DNA of 25,496 bases from positions 1 through 25,496 of IMG/VR virus record IMGVR_UViG_3300036770_001869; one strand, 5' to 3'. Origin of the DNA: a virus. Positions 1 to 7,548 of the stretch are shown here, one piece after another; position 1 is the first letter of the stretch; every line of letters begins with the position of its first letter. Below the pieces are notes generated by a model, which worked only from the letters and a program-made list of their open reading frames with translations, searched no databases and was not told the DNA's origin. A program made the translations under genes and the position numbers.

Positions 1-477
1 AGCGTTCCAACTAAGCCGACCCGCGTCTAAGTCGGTGGTATCGCCTGTCCTAAATTGCAAGTAGTATAGACTGTCAAGAATAATGCTGTCATTTTGAATC
101 CGGATGCCTTCGCCCGCGTAGTAGGTAGTCCCTTCATTGATCCAAACCCAAGCGGAGCCAGTCCAGTAGTAAAGTTCCGGAGCTGCACAATTATTAATAA
201 CAACCTTGCTATCTCCTTTCGTTGGAGTGTAGGCCGGTGCGCTACACCCTGCAATCTCTTCGATCGTGTTGCCTAAAAGCTGCCATCCTCCCGGAGTGTT
301 GTAGTGATACCATTTGCCTGTTATGGTGTCGATTGCCACTCGCGAAGTGCGCGCGGGAGGCGTAAATGAAGGCGCACCATTCGTATAGCTGATGCCAGCG
401 CCATACACTGTATTGTTCTGCCCTTCAACCTGTGTAAAGGCTCCAAGCAGAAAGAGTAAATAAAGTAATTTTTTCAT
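1..477 (-). CDS. Exported fibre-like surface protein, 3' end cut by window edge
   Basis: The reading frame opens with an ATG at 475-477 and stays open to base 1, giving 159 codons with no stop, so the C-terminus lies outside the window. The first 20 residues look like a Sec signal peptide: M-K-K, then a Leu/Phe-rich core (LLYLLFLLGAF), then small and polar residues around VEGQ. The mature part is rich in Gly, Thr, Tyr and Trp and has a segment reading about GKWYHYNTPGGW followed later by YYWTGSAWVWIN and YYAGEGIRI. Such Trp/Tyr/Gly-rich short units are typical of beta-rich fibre or adhesin proteins of Bacteroidota phages. It is the last gene of the fibre cluster, 3 bases downstream of the collagen-like gene. 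Function is inferred from composition and position. A signal peptide on a virion protein is odd; it could instead be a host-surface or lysis factor. Confidence 0.7.
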   Translation of the reverse strand, partial: MKKLLYLLFLLGAFTQVEGQNNTVYGAGISYTNGAPSFTPPARTSRVAIDTITGKWYHYNTPGGWQLLGNTIEEIAGCSAPAYTPTKGDSKVVINNCAAPELYYWTGSAWVWINEGTTYYAGEGIRIQNDSIILDSLYYLQFRTGDTTDLDAGRLSWNA

Positions 478-480
478 ATA

Positions 481-795
481 TTAAAAGAGTCTTTTTTTAG
501 GAAAACCACCCGGCATTCCGTAGTCGTTTGGATCTGAAAGTAAATACCAGTCACCTACTATAATACCGCCTGTGTTGGCTGCATCGTCTGAGCTGTAGGC
601 TGGTAAAGCGTTCAACCATCCTACCACGTCACCCGGTGGACCTGGAGGGCCAGGTGGGCCAACTGGACCAATTGGACCCTGTGGACCAACTGGGCCCTGC
701 GGACCGGTAGATCCTTGAGGGCCTGTGATGCCAACCGGTAATTTTAACTTTACCTGAGGCGAGGTGCTAATTCTGAAAGTTATGTTTGCGCTCAT
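481..795 (-). CDS. Collagen-like repeat protein, probable tail fibre component
   Basis: A 104-residue protein. Residues about 22-55 form uninterrupted Gly-X-Y triplets ([16 protein letters not shown], then [10 protein letters not shown]), the signature of a collagen-like triple helix. The N-terminal 21 residues are a short beta-like head ([16 protein letters not shown]). The C-terminal 48 residues are non-repetitive, acidic and aromatic, as expected for a trimerisation or binding cap. Phage collagen-like proteins usually form trimeric fibres or fibre linkers. The gene lies between a putative attachment protein (stop at 799) and the exported fibre-like gene starting at 477, so all three probably build the receptor-binding apparatus. 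The fibre role is inferred; the repeat is directly visible. Confidence 0.8.
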   Translation of the reverse strand: MSANITFRISTSPQVKLKLPVGITGPQGSTGPQGPVGPQGPIGPVGPPGPPGPPGDVVGWLNALPAYSSDDAANTGGIIVGDWYLLSDPNDYGMPGGFPKKRLF

Positions 796-798
796 AGT

Positions 799-1170
799 CT
801 ATACCGTATTTATTTGCCGCTGCATCTTAAGTGAGCCGCCTAGCCACGTGCGCTTGTAACCATTGTTGTCGACTGCCTGTAGCTCGTACTGAGCGCCATC
901 CCAAGCAAGTAGCGCTGTATCTGCTTTATCAAAGGTTAGGGTAGCGGTGTCAACCACACCAAGCGGAACGCTGGCAGATAGTGTAATACCTGAGCCTACA
1001 GTTAATTGCTTTAACAGGCTGCCATCCTGAAGTTTGCGCACCTGGCAACTGAACACCCAAGCGCTAATATCAATAGGCGTGCCTAGATCGCAGTCCTCAA
1101 ACACGAGCGAGAAAACAATGTCGTCACCCTGTACAAACTGAATGTTATTTGTAACTCTACTAAAGTCCAT
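799..1170 (-). CDS. Putative baseplate/fibre attachment protein (Ig-like fold)
   Basis: A 123-residue protein with no signal peptide or membrane segment. The sequence alternates short hydrophobic strands with polar turns (NIQFVQGDDIVFSLVFEDCD, then IDISAWVFSCQVRK). This resembles the N-terminal beta-sandwich of baseplate upper proteins and other small Ig-like virion proteins that begin with an R/QGDD-type strand and a 'dis.w.f..qvR' strand. The start overlaps the end of the holin gene by 11 bases, so the two are probably translationally coupled. It is followed by the collagen-like fibre gene. The family resemblance is from memory of pattern, not a database hit, so the role is an inference from sequence style and neighbours. 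Confidence 0.6.
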   Translation of the reverse strand: MDFSRVTNNIQFVQGDDIVFSLVFEDCDLGTPIDISAWVFSCQVRKLQDGSLLKQLTVGSGITLSASVPLGVVDTATLTFDKADTALLAWDGAQYELQAVDNNGYKRTWLGGSLKMQRQINTV

Positions 1171-1585
1171 CCTGTTTAGGTTTGTTTTTTAGTACTTCAG
1201 TTAGCTTTTCCCTGACCGCATCCAGTACGTTTGTGCCTGTTACAACACCTACGTTTTCCAATACTGACCAAAATTCGGTTATTGAAATATAAGCTGAAAC
1301 GGTATAGGCTAGCGGAAAATCACCAAAATAAATTGCCTGGATGCCATGCGCTGAAAGCAAGGCAAAGCAGTACATCATAAATTTTTGCGAGCTTCGACGC
1401 AAGCCCTTAGAATGGATCTGCTCACCGCGCTTTTTGGCGGCCTGAAGACCTGTGACTAGGTCGGCAAAAATCAGGCAGAAAGTAATGGCGACAAAGTGCT
1501 GCACAGGCATAAAATAGTTAAGTACCCCTGCTAGCGCTGCTGCTATGATACCTTTGATAAAATACAAACCCTCTAGGCTTTCCAT
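1160..1585 (-). CDS. Phage holin family protein
   Basis: A 141-residue protein with hydrophobic segments near residues 10-25 (IKGIIAAALAGVLNYF), 30-47 (FVAITFCLIFADLVTG), 70-85 and 90-105. The first two are followed by a charged stretch (AAKKRGEQIHSKGLRRSSQK). The arrangement 'DLVTGLQAAKKR....S.GLRRSSQK' matches the cytoplasmic loop of the phage holin 4 / toxin-secretion holin family, whose members are about 130-150 residues. Holins permeabilise the inner membrane so the endolysin reaches peptidoglycan. The likely partner here is the M15 peptidase at 24621-25073, encoded far away at the other end of the window. The gene directly follows the connector gene and overlaps the next gene by 11 bases. 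Confidence 0.8.
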   Translation of the reverse strand: MESLEGLYFIKGIIAAALAGVLNYFMPVQHFVAITFCLIFADLVTGLQAAKKRGEQIHSKGLRRSSQKFMMYCFALLSAHGIQAIYFGDFPLAYTVSAYISITEFWSVLENVGVVTGTNVLDAVREKLTEVLKNKPKQDGL

Positions 1586-2209
1586 TTAGTCTAAATTGTT
1601 GTTGTTGTTTACGTAATACATACCAAACTGGCTCATGCTTTTGCCGTTGGTCTTGTCTTCTTTGCTGCACCCTGTGCCGGTTTGAGGACATTTGCTGGTG
1701 TCGTACTCAGGTAGATCCGCTGCATTTGCGCAAAGGTACGCCTCGATCGTTTCACGCATAATTACCAAACGACGCTTTACATTATCCTGAAGGTACTTGG
1801 CAGCACTAACGCCCGGATTTTGGCTGTACTCAGTCTGTGTAATAAACGTACCATTTACCCCTGTTTGAATGGTCAGGAAGGGTAGCGCCTCATAATACAC
1901 ACACCAAGCTATATAGGTATTTAGGTGCCTGTACCAAAGTGCCTCATAGGCTGCATCTGCTACTTCTGTGAATGCCTTTTGAATAGGGCCCAATACCATG
2001 TTATAATTGCTTACTGTACCTGCCTTCTTGGTGATCATTGTTTCGTAAAGCAAGGCACCTAATAAGGGTATAACGTGACCCGCCTCGGCATCCATGATGT
2101 GAGGATTAAGCAGCGAGCTATCAAAGCGCGTGTTCATAGGTGTAGCCTTTATAACTCCACCGTTCCACACCTCCTGCGCTTGTATTAGTGTTGGCGTTTG
2201 TATATTCAT
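1586..2209 (-). CDS. Putative head-tail connector protein
   Basis: A 207-residue soluble protein encoded 6 bases downstream of the portal gene. The middle part is helical and aromatic (AFTEVADAAYEALWYRHLNTY, split by a Tyr-rich YIAWCVYYEALPF segment), and the C-terminal quarter has a Cys pair (CPQTGTGC). The C-terminus ends in a run of Asn codons (YYVNNNNN, from a gtt/aac trinucleotide run). Bacteroidota phages often carry a protein of this size and helical style directly after the portal, where it serves as a head completion or adaptor protein. It resembles the DUF6712-type family in my recollection, which cannot be verified here. Position between portal and holin is the main argument. Confidence 0.6.
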   Translation of the reverse strand: MNIQTPTLIQAQEVWNGGVIKATPMNTRFDSSLLNPHIMDAEAGHVIPLLGALLYETMITKKAGTVSNYNMVLGPIQKAFTEVADAAYEALWYRHLNTYIAWCVYYEALPFLTIQTGVNGTFITQTEYSQNPGVSAAKYLQDNVKRRLVIMRETIEAYLCANAADLPEYDTSKCPQTGTGCSKEDKTNGKSMSQFGMYYVNNNNNLD

Positions 2210-2215
2210 CGACTA

Positions 2216-3583
2216 TTATAATTGCGTTTGTGTTGGCTGCTGCTGCTCTAGTGGTTCAAAACCTAACTCCTTCCTTTTCTCGTCAACCGTAAGCGCTGTA
2301 TCTATGTTAATGGCACCGAAGAATGATACAGGAGTAAGGTTCATTATCTGTAGGTACACCATATTGTTGACGCCAACGGAATGCTCTACAAAGACGTTCA
2401 CGAACTTCGCCAGCAACTTGTTTTGCATCGGCTTAATAACGGTATTCTGCACCATTTGGAACTCCTGTAAAACGGTTTGGTTAGTGCCGAGCTTACCAGC
2501 AATCGCGACCCCTGCAAGGGCTGCTGTCCAGCGGTGCGCTGTAATAATCTCCTGAGCTGCAACGGTTGCAAGTTCTAAAAACTCACCATCTCGGCCTTCC
2601 TTCTCCATGCTGGTAAAGGTAGCCTTCATGCTTTCATCCGAAAGTACCTGGATAAGTAAGCCGCTATTGTTGCCTAGTCCGGTTAGGCGGTCCTTTGCAT
2701 CCTTAACTATCTTGTTTGCTTGCTCCTCAGATACAGCACCAAAGAACTGAAGCACCCCTGAAGGCGTGTAGCCGTTTTCAATTTTTGACTGGTTCCACCT
2801 TCCCGCCATGTATTCCAAGGAACTAAAAAATAAGGCACTAATCCAGTCGGGAATGCCATAGTAGTCGAATCCTGGTGTGTAATTGGCAATATGTATACAG
2901 GTGCGCTCAATACCGTTTTCATCTGCCTCCCAGGTCGGGTAAAGCGGTACGGTCTTGGCGTTAATGTAGTTCCAGTTCTTCCAGTCTTCCACAAAACCAA
3001 CGTGCGTTATATCTCCCTCCTGGTTCCTGCGCTTTAGCCTGCCCCCTTGAAACGGCTCATGGTTGCAAAATACCTGACCATCGTCAGTACGTGCCATTGT
3101 TACATAGCAATTACCAAAGGTCGCGTAATCGCGGGCTGCCTTCTCCAGTACCTCAGTGATGCTTTCACCGTTCCCATTTACTACACGTAATTTTTCATCC
3201 AAAAACTCAAGCTGAGCCTCATCCGTTATAGGCTGGTTGGCACTTTGTGCGCTGCGCAGTACGCTGTTTGCTCTGCCTGACATCGCTGTAAAGCCATCAC
3301 CAACTATTAGGGCCACCTTCTGTTGAATGATCGCTGCACAAGTTGGGCTATTATTCACGACTGAAATAATAGTGTGCAGCATGTCATCCCCATCGGAGAA
3401 AAACCGAACAAAGTCGTTAGCGATATAAATACGAGGATCGAGTATAACCGTTTCCTGAATTATATCCTTTGGAAGGACCGGGTTTGCCCGCGCTACTACT
3501 GCACTTGAAATAAGACCGCCCGACCGGTTAATTCCAGCCGGGCTTGTCTTTTTATTTGGTTTGCTGTTGCTGCTCTGCATCAT
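2216..3583 (-). CDS. Phage portal protein
   Basis: A 455-residue protein that forms the dodecameric DNA entry and exit channel at one capsid vertex. The N-terminus is basic and disordered. From residue about 50 it follows the pattern of siphophage portals: an early helical segment (DMLHTIISVVNNSPTCAAII) followed by QQKVALIVGDGF, a wing domain with EVLEKAARDYATFGNCYVTM, and a C-terminal stem/crown region (AAQEIITAHRW...ALAGVAIAGKLGTNQTVLQEF) with the typical 'helix after TNQ' arrangement. It ends in a Gln-rich tail. The start overlaps the stop of the preceding gene as ATGA. It lies downstream of the capsid gene rather than next to the terminase, which is an unusual order. Confidence 0.85.
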   Translation of the reverse strand: MMQSSNSKPNKKTSPAGINRSGGLISSAVVARANPVLPKDIIQETVILDPRIYIANDFVRFFSDGDDMLHTIISVVNNSPTCAAIIQQKVALIVGDGFTAMSGRANSVLRSAQSANQPITDEAQLEFLDEKLRVVNGNGESITEVLEKAARDYATFGNCYVTMARTDDGQVFCNHEPFQGGRLKRRNQEGDITHVGFVEDWKNWNYINAKTVPLYPTWEADENGIERTCIHIANYTPGFDYYGIPDWISALFFSSLEYMAGRWNQSKIENGYTPSGVLQFFGAVSEEQANKIVKDAKDRLTGLGNNSGLLIQVLSDESMKATFTSMEKEGRDGEFLELATVAAQEIITAHRWTAALAGVAIAGKLGTNQTVLQEFQMVQNTVIKPMQNKLLAKFVNVFVEHSVGVNNMVYLQIMNLTPVSFFGAINIDTALTVDEKRKELGFEPLEQQQPTQTQL

Positions 3584-3786
3584 GAATCGCTTTTAGGAGC
3601 TTCTTTTGCTTCCGCCTTTTTATCAGCGCGCTCGCCCCTTGGCTTATAGTACTTATGTTGTACAGGATATTTATACATTTCTGCAAGCTCGTCTTGGGTG
3701 AGCTTCCCCAACTCCTTGACAACAAACTTACCACCAAGCGTACCCATCCACCTGTATTCTTTATACTCATCTTTAATTTCGTACAT
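3580..3786 (-). CDS. Small charged protein upstream of portal
   Basis: A 68-residue protein, rich in Lys, Glu and Tyr, with a low-complexity charged tail (ADKKAEAKEAPKSDS). The central part (GGKFVVKELGKLTQDELAEMY) resembles small proteins seen just before the portal in other Bacteroidota phages, with a 'LTQ.ELAE.Y' helix. The stop codon overlaps the portal start by 4 bases (ATGA), which supports it as a real translated gene and selects this frame over the competing frame at 3552-3770. I do not recognise a defined family; a head-assembly role is only inferred from position. Confidence 0.7.
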   Translation of the reverse strand: MYEIKDEYKEYRWMGTLGGKFVVKELGKLTQDELAEMYKYPVQHKYYKPRGERADKKAEAKEAPKSDS

Positions 3787-3798
3787 AAATACTTAAGT

Positions 3799-4338
3799 TT
3801 AGATTAATGGAACACCGGCCCAGCCTGGAGTAAATACCGCTGCTGGCACAATGTTACGAGCGCTCAACACCAACTCCACCTGTGCAGAGTCATTCAAAGC
3901 CCGGCCAGTGGTGCGCGCGCTTGTGTTCATGCGAACCACAAACTTTTTATCCTCAGCCGTATCACTTGGTAAAATACCCCAAATATATGCAACTCCGGTT
4001 TCTTCTAAGTGAATGCAAACCATGCCGCAAGGGCTTTCATTGTAAAGTTCAAGCAATGCTTTACGAGCTGTGCTGCCATAAGGCAACCAAGTCATATTAA
4101 TAGACTGCTCGAATAAGGTTGTTTTGTTTGCAAAACTACCATTTTCAGTGAATTCTACTGTTTCAAGCTCAGCCTCAAACTCATAGAATTTTTTGGTGGC
4201 GACCATTGTAATGCCAGTCACTTGACCATCCACATCCACCACCCAGGAGCTTACGTCAGCGCGGCTCGCTAAAGCTACGCGACGTACCCCTCCTGCGTTG
4301 GGTGAACAGGCTTGTGTATAACCTGCTGTTAAAGCCAT
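3799..4338 (-). CDS. Putative major tail tube protein
   Basis: A 179-residue protein with high beta-strand propensity, no membrane segments and an Ala/Thr/Val-rich composition typical of abundant virion subunits. It contains alternating strand segments (KFYEFEAELETVEFTENGSF, NMTWLPYGSTARKALLELY) and a C-terminal strand (AQVELVLSARNIVPAAVF). This is the style of small siphophage tail tube proteins, about 150-200 residues, which polymerise as hexameric rings around the tape measure. It directly follows the capsid gene and precedes the portal. No other gene in the window is a better tube candidate, even though the tail chaperone and tape measure are 9-15 kb away. An alternative is a second head structural protein. 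Confidence 0.5.
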   Translation of the reverse strand: MALTAGYTQACSPNAGGVRRVALASRADVSSWVVDVDGQVTGITMVATKKFYEFEAELETVEFTENGSFANKTTLFEQSINMTWLPYGSTARKALLELYNESPCGMVCIHLEETGVAYIWGILPSDTAEDKKFVVRMNTSARTTGRALNDSAQVELVLSARNIVPAAVFTPGWAGVPLI

Positions 4339-4363
4339 TTATTTCAATTGTTTTTTTTGTGAA

Positions 4364-5344
4364 TTAATAACCTACAGACAACAAAGATGGGTGTACTACA
4401 TTAAAGCCCATTTTGTAAAGAGCTTTCAAGCGGATCACCTCACTGTCATCATTGTACCAAACCTTGAACTGGTTTTCAGCATCCAGCAAATCAGTACCGA
4501 ACACCAAGTTTTGTGGCGTAGTGTACAGAATGTAGTGCGTATTAGGGCTTGCAAAGTCATTTGCCATAATCTCATCCCAAAGCCACATTGGCTTTACCTC
4601 AATACCTCTGAAGCTGTACACTTCCTGTCCGTTTTGCAATACTGTAATACCTGCATCACCGCCACCACCATTCTCAATGTCTTCGCGGTACTGCTCAAAC
4701 ACGCTGCCACTAACATAAAACTTCTTCATGTTATTAGGCAAACCTTTCAAACGTACATCTGCTGCGTTGTACACGTCGCGCAAGTAACCGATGCCATCAC
4801 CAGCCGCCAAAGGTGCACCGGATGCGGTATTCGTGTAGGCACACTGGTTAGCAGCAACGAACTGAGGAATGTACACTGTCCACAAGCCATCGGTAGAATC
4901 GTAGTCAGCATTTAAGCTAGCACGATCGCCGAAGAAAGCCAAGCGCGTGTTATCCTTCTTAATTGCAGACTGTGCCAACGTCTGAAGAATGTCAAAGATC
5001 AAAGTACCGGAGATGTCCGGAAGGCTGATACCTTTGTTTAATGCCTCCTCGTAGACTGTGTCCTTAAACTCTTCCCAACACCACTCCAAGTTTACCTTTA
5101 CTTTGTCAACCTGCAAAGTGCGCTCATAGATCTTAGCGTTACCTGCTGGAACGAAGCCGCAGCCGCTATACTGACGTACTACTTTTTCCAACTCCTGCAC
5201 AAATGCAAGTTTGCGCTTGCTTGTTACGTTGGAAATGATACGGAAATCTGCCCTTACGTCAGGATCTTGGTAGATAGGCTCGAAAAACAAGGTGTTTGCC
5301 TCGATGCCTGTAAAGTTTATATTTAATTGCTGTTCAACTGTCAT
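4364..5344 (-). CDS. Major capsid protein (HK97-like fold)
   Basis: A 326-residue protein in the position expected after the head protease and a small decoration-like gene. Features consistent with the HK97 capsid fold are an N-terminal extended arm, an early segment on basic and Cys-containing strands (KRKLAFVQELEKVVRQYSGC), a long helix region (GISLPDISGTLIFDILQTLA), and a C-terminal region with a FRGIEVKPMWLWD strand, then an IRLKALYKMGFNVVHPSLL segment that matches the P-domain/A-domain closing strand of small Bacteroidota phage capsid proteins. Capsid subunits assemble as hexamers and pentamers and are expected to be the most abundant virion protein. The leader is short and A/T-rich. There is no delta domain visible, which fits a separate scaffold encoded in the protease gene. 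Confidence 0.8.
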   Translation of the reverse strand: MTVEQQLNINFTGIEANTLFFEPIYQDPDVRADFRIISNVTSKRKLAFVQELEKVVRQYSGCGFVPAGNAKIYERTLQVDKVKVNLEWCWEEFKDTVYEEALNKGISLPDISGTLIFDILQTLAQSAIKKDNTRLAFFGDRASLNADYDSTDGLWTVYIPQFVAANQCAYTNTASGAPLAAGDGIGYLRDVYNAADVRLKGLPNNMKKFYVSGSVFEQYREDIENGGGGDAGITVLQNGQEVYSFRGIEVKPMWLWDEIMANDFASPNTHYILYTTPQNLVFGTDLLDAENQFKVWYNDDSEVIRLKALYKMGFNVVHPSLLSVGY

Positions 5345-5372
5345 TGTTGCGTAGTTGTTATTTGGTTAAGGT

Positions 5373-5810
5373 TTAGATAGCAGGCTCAGGAGAAAGTACG
5401 CCATTTACGTAACCTGCTGGTACTGCAATCCAATAAGAATCGCTGCAAATATTGCCGTTGGTGTTCACCTCAGCGTAAAACTCGATGCGTAGTGGATCAA
5501 GAAGGTTCAAGCCATCTATGTCTACTACCACCGCGGTCGTTGCAGGTGGAACGGTAGCACCGTAGGCGACATTTCCGCTTTGGTCCATCACTTTCCACTT
5601 AAAGCAGCGAAGGCCGGTTGCGTCGGCTCCAGCAGTTGGAGTGAATGTAATTTCAGGCTCGGCAAGCGTTCCTGTTACTTCCCAGGTAAAAGTACCTGCA
5701 TAGTCGCAGCAGCCTAACTTCTTAACGCCATAAAGCTGGATAGCGTTCTCAGGTTGGTGCGCGTTTGGGTTGGTGCGGCTCAGGCCGTCGGTCATTGGAT
5801 CTAATGCCAT
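5373..5810 (-). CDS. Putative head decoration protein
   Basis: A 145-residue soluble protein between the head protease/scaffold and the capsid gene, the usual place for a decoration protein. The sequence is beta-rich and Ig-like: GTFTWEVTG, LAEPEITFTPT, GLRCFKWKVMDQSGNVAYG, LRIEFYAEV. It contains four Cys (CCDYAG, LRCFKW, NICSDSY). It starts four bases after the protease gene's region at 5815 ends, so both are probably on one transcript. Nothing in it is catalytic. The decoration role is inferred from position and fold style; it may instead be a minor capsid protein. Confidence 0.5.
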   Translation of the reverse strand: MALDPMTDGLSRTNPNAHQPENAIQLYGVKKLGCCDYAGTFTWEVTGTLAEPEITFTPTAGADATGLRCFKWKVMDQSGNVAYGATVPPATTAVVVDIDGLNLLDPLRIEFYAEVNTNGNICSDSYWIAVPAGYVNGVLSPEPAI

Positions 5811-5814
5811 TTTT

Positions 5815-6267
5815 TTACTTCGTCATTTTTTTGGTTAAGGAATTTAGGGCCTTTGCTGCTTCTGCTGCCAACTCTTCGCGCTTTGTTACCGCTTTGGCTG
5901 GTGCTGTTGCTGTTTTTGTGACCGCTTTCGCTGCCTGAGCCGCCTTCATTGCAGCTTCTACGCGTGCAGTTACTAACGCTTCTACTTCAGCGACTGTCAT
6001 TGTAGGCTCTTTGTCTTTTTTCGCCTCTTCGGCTGGCATTGGCGCTGGCTCTACTACTAGCTCCTCCTCGGGTGCTTCTACGGAATAGCCCAAGTCGGTG
6101 AGTAGCTGAATGGCCGCTGCGATTTCTGCCTCTGTTGCCGCTTCTACTGGCGCGGGCGTTTCTTCCGCTGCTGCTGTTGCCGTTTCGGCTACTGGCAGTT
6201 CTACTTCCGTTTGGCTGATAAGGTTTTTAAGCCCATCAAGGAAGCCTGTTAATGTGTTTTTACTCAT
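5815..6267 (-). CDS. Possible nested scaffold protein, internal start in protease gene
   Basis: In frame with the protease gene, an ATG at 6265-6267 (codon 229) opens a 150-residue Ala/Glu-rich segment starting MSKNTLTGFLDGLKNLIS. The ATG is preceded by an A-rich leader (AACAAAAAAACAGAC) of the kind that replaces the Shine-Dalgarno box in Bacteroidota. Many phages make their scaffold from an internal start inside the protease gene, lambda C/Nu3 being the classic case. The product would be the scaffold alone, translated in excess over the protease fusion. Direct evidence is only the start codon, its A-rich context and the domain boundary falling exactly there. Confidence 0.45.
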   Translation of the reverse strand: MSKNTLTGFLDGLKNLISQTEVELPVAETATAAAEETPAPVEAATEAEIAAAIQLLTDLGYSVEAPEEELVVEPAPMPAEEAKKDKEPTMTVAEVEALVTARVEAAMKAAQAAKAVTKTATAPAKAVTKREELAAEAAKALNSLTKKMTK

Positions 6268-6951
6268 GTCTGTTTTTTTGTTTGCTATGTCAAGCGCTGG
6301 CGCGTTCTTAAAGTTTGCCTGCGCAAAATACCTTGTTTTGGCTGCCGCTTCTACATTTTTACGGCCTGTTTCACTTTTTAGTAGCTCGTCTGCAAAACCG
6401 TACTCCACCGCCTCAGCTGCTGTGAACCATGTTTCAGCATCCATCCACTCCTTTACCTTTGCGTCTAGCTCTGCATCTGTCAACTGCTCCATTTTACCCC
6501 GCCTGCGGATGCCGGCTGCATAAACCGAGCGCATATCCGCTTCCATCTTTCGAAGTATAGACAAATCAGCTTCCAGCTCGTTCGCATTGCCTCCCCAGTT
6601 CGTCATTGGATTATGGATCATGTAAAAGGCACCTTCGTGTATCTGCACCCAGCGCCCAGCGGATGCGATAATGGTGGCGCTGCTTGCTGCTAGGCCGATC
6701 ACCTCAATGGTTGGCGCAAACTCCTTTAGGTAGTTCATAATTGCTACGCCTTCTAGGTAGTCACCGCCTACGCTGTTTACCCTCACACGAACCGGGCCCT
6801 TGTAGCCTCCTAAGTCTTCGCGGAGCAAGGAAAGGCCGTACCCCCACCAGTCGCTAATTTCATTAAATATCTCAACTACCCGCTCCCCAGCTGCCTGAGC
6901 TTGGAAGGAGTAGTGTTCTGCTTTGCGTGCTAATATATTTTGTGCATCCAT
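5815..6951 (-). CDS. ClpP-like head maturation protease with C-terminal scaffold domain
   Basis: A 378-residue two-part protein. Residues 25-195 are a ClpP/S14-type serine protease: GGDYLEGVAIMNYL near residue 62, the nucleophile motif GLAASSATIIASAG with Ser90 as probable catalytic residue, His113 in MIHNPMT, and the C-terminal ETWFTAAEAVEYGFADE block, near D171/E173, where the third catalytic residue would lie. Residues about 229-378 are Ala/Glu/Lys-rich, low-complexity and probably coiled coil, as expected of a capsid scaffold. The protease cleaves head proteins during procapsid maturation and the scaffold part guides assembly. The start lies 11 bases downstream of a strong hairpin. An internal Met at codon 229 may begin a separate scaffold protein. 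Confidence 0.88.
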   Translation of the reverse strand: MDAQNILARKAEHYSFQAQAAGERVVEIFNEISDWWGYGLSLLREDLGGYKGPVRVRVNSVGGDYLEGVAIMNYLKEFAPTIEVIGLAASSATIIASAGRWVQIHEGAFYMIHNPMTNWGGNANELEADLSILRKMEADMRSVYAAGIRRRGKMEQLTDAELDAKVKEWMDAETWFTAAEAVEYGFADELLKSETGRKNVEAAAKTRYFAQANFKNAPALDIANKKTDMSKNTLTGFLDGLKNLISQTEVELPVAETATAAAEETPAPVEAATEAEIAAAIQLLTDLGYSVEAPEEELVVEPAPMPAEEAKKDKEPTMTVAEVEALVTARVEAAMKAAQAAKAVTKTATAPAKAVTKREELAAEAAKALNSLTKKMTK

Positions 6952-6962
6952 ATACGCACAAA

Positions 6963-6987
6963 GGTGCGCCCATTGTCTAGGCGCACC
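6963..6987 (-). other. Stable hairpin before the head protease gene
   Basis: A perfect 8-bp stem GGTGCGCC/GGCGCACC with a 9-base loop (TAGACAATG on the minus strand). It lies 36 bases after the stop at 7023 and 11 bases before the protease start. The following T-tract is only TTTGT, so termination would be weak. It may protect or end the upstream transcript, or mark an RNA processing point before the highly expressed head genes. The loop shares CAATGG with other hairpins in this window. Confidence 0.6.
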
Positions 6988-7022
6988 GCTGAAAATTTCG
7001 GCCTTTTTTTGATGACATTTTA

Positions 7023-7355
7023 CTAGTAAGGGTGCTTTTTACGCATCAACCTGGTTCGGCCTATCTTGTTAAGTGTGGACCAAATGGTGCGATCCGTTAC
7101 AGGCAGTTCGGCTTCCATCACCTTTACGGCTTTCGTTTTTTCCCCATCACACCGGTACAAGTATTCTGGGAAAAGCTCTATCACCATGTATTGTATAAGG
7201 TTTGGCCACCGGATGCAGTACTGACCGATAAGGTATAGTACTAGACCTTCCATTGTTGGCTTTTTCTCCTGCCGGCTGCACTTCATCTGGTAGCGCTGCA
7301 CAATTAAAGCAGCAAACCGCTGATGTGCATTACTTACTTCCTTCTTGCTGTACAT
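7023..7355 (-). CDS. Unknown protein with possible helix-turn-helix
   Basis: A 110-residue basic protein that I do not recognise. Its first half is helical (NAHQRFAALIVQRYQMKCSR, MEGLVLYLIGQYCIRWP). Near residue 85 the segment LPVTDRTIWSTLNKIGRTRL has the spacing of a recognition helix pair, and the C-terminus is strongly basic (RLMRKKHPY), so nucleic-acid binding is plausible. The start overlaps the end of the preceding small gene by 26 bases. It is the last gene before the hairpin at 6963-6987. A regulator of the late head genes would fit the position but this is speculation. Confidence 0.65.
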   Translation of the reverse strand: MYSKKEVSNAHQRFAALIVQRYQMKCSRQEKKPTMEGLVLYLIGQYCIRWPNLIQYMVIELFPEYLYRCDGEKTKAVKVMEAELPVTDRTIWSTLNKIGRTRLMRKKHPY

Positions 7356-7548
7356 AGTATCTCAGTTTACTGACTACCCTAGTTCGGCAGCCTTTGCAGT
7401 TAATGTCCTGCCTGTCATTTGGATATGTCCGGTTCCAGTAGTAAAACATCACTTGCAAGTCAGGCCATGTAAAGTCGGCCTGCCGCATCGTGCGTATTAC
7501 TACCTCTTTTACCTGGTCCGGGATGGTACTTTTATTGAGTTGATGCAT
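7330..7548 (-). CDS. Small basic protein with Cys pair
   Basis: A 72-residue protein with an N-terminal helix (VKEVVIRTMRQADFTWPDLQ) and a C-terminal segment INCKGCRTRVVSKLRYYV in which a CxxC pair is followed by Arg/Lys-rich sequence. Short phage proteins of this style recur in Bacteroidota phages, but I cannot assign a function. Two Cys are not enough for a zinc site on their own. The ATG lies inside the end of the frameshift gene (stop at 7509), and the 3' end overlaps the next gene by 26 bases, so the three are a tightly packed, probably co-translated set. Confidence 0.65.
   Translation of the reverse strand: MHQLNKSTIPDQVKEVVIRTMRQADFTWPDLQVMFYYWNRTYPNDRQDINCKGCRTRVVSKLRYYVQQEGSK

Noticed and set aside
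481-795. DNA tandem repeat in the collagen-like gene as a mobile or CRISPR-like repeat
   Set aside because: The short repeats are simply Gly-X-Y codons; no spacers or constant repeat units.
1590-1620. Trinucleotide repeat (gtt) at the connector gene end
   Set aside because: It only encodes an Asn run at the C-terminus; too short to suggest phase variation.
2130-2555. + strand frame opposite the connector and portal genes
   Set aside because: Cys-rich implausible composition, overlaps two well-supported genes and has no promoter.
3552-3770. Minus-strand frame competing with the small gene before the portal
   Set aside because: The frame at 3580-3786 is coupled to the portal by an ATGA overlap and has the more natural composition.
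4391-4915. + strand frame opposite the capsid gene
   Set aside because: Shadow of the capsid gene; composition is not protein-like.
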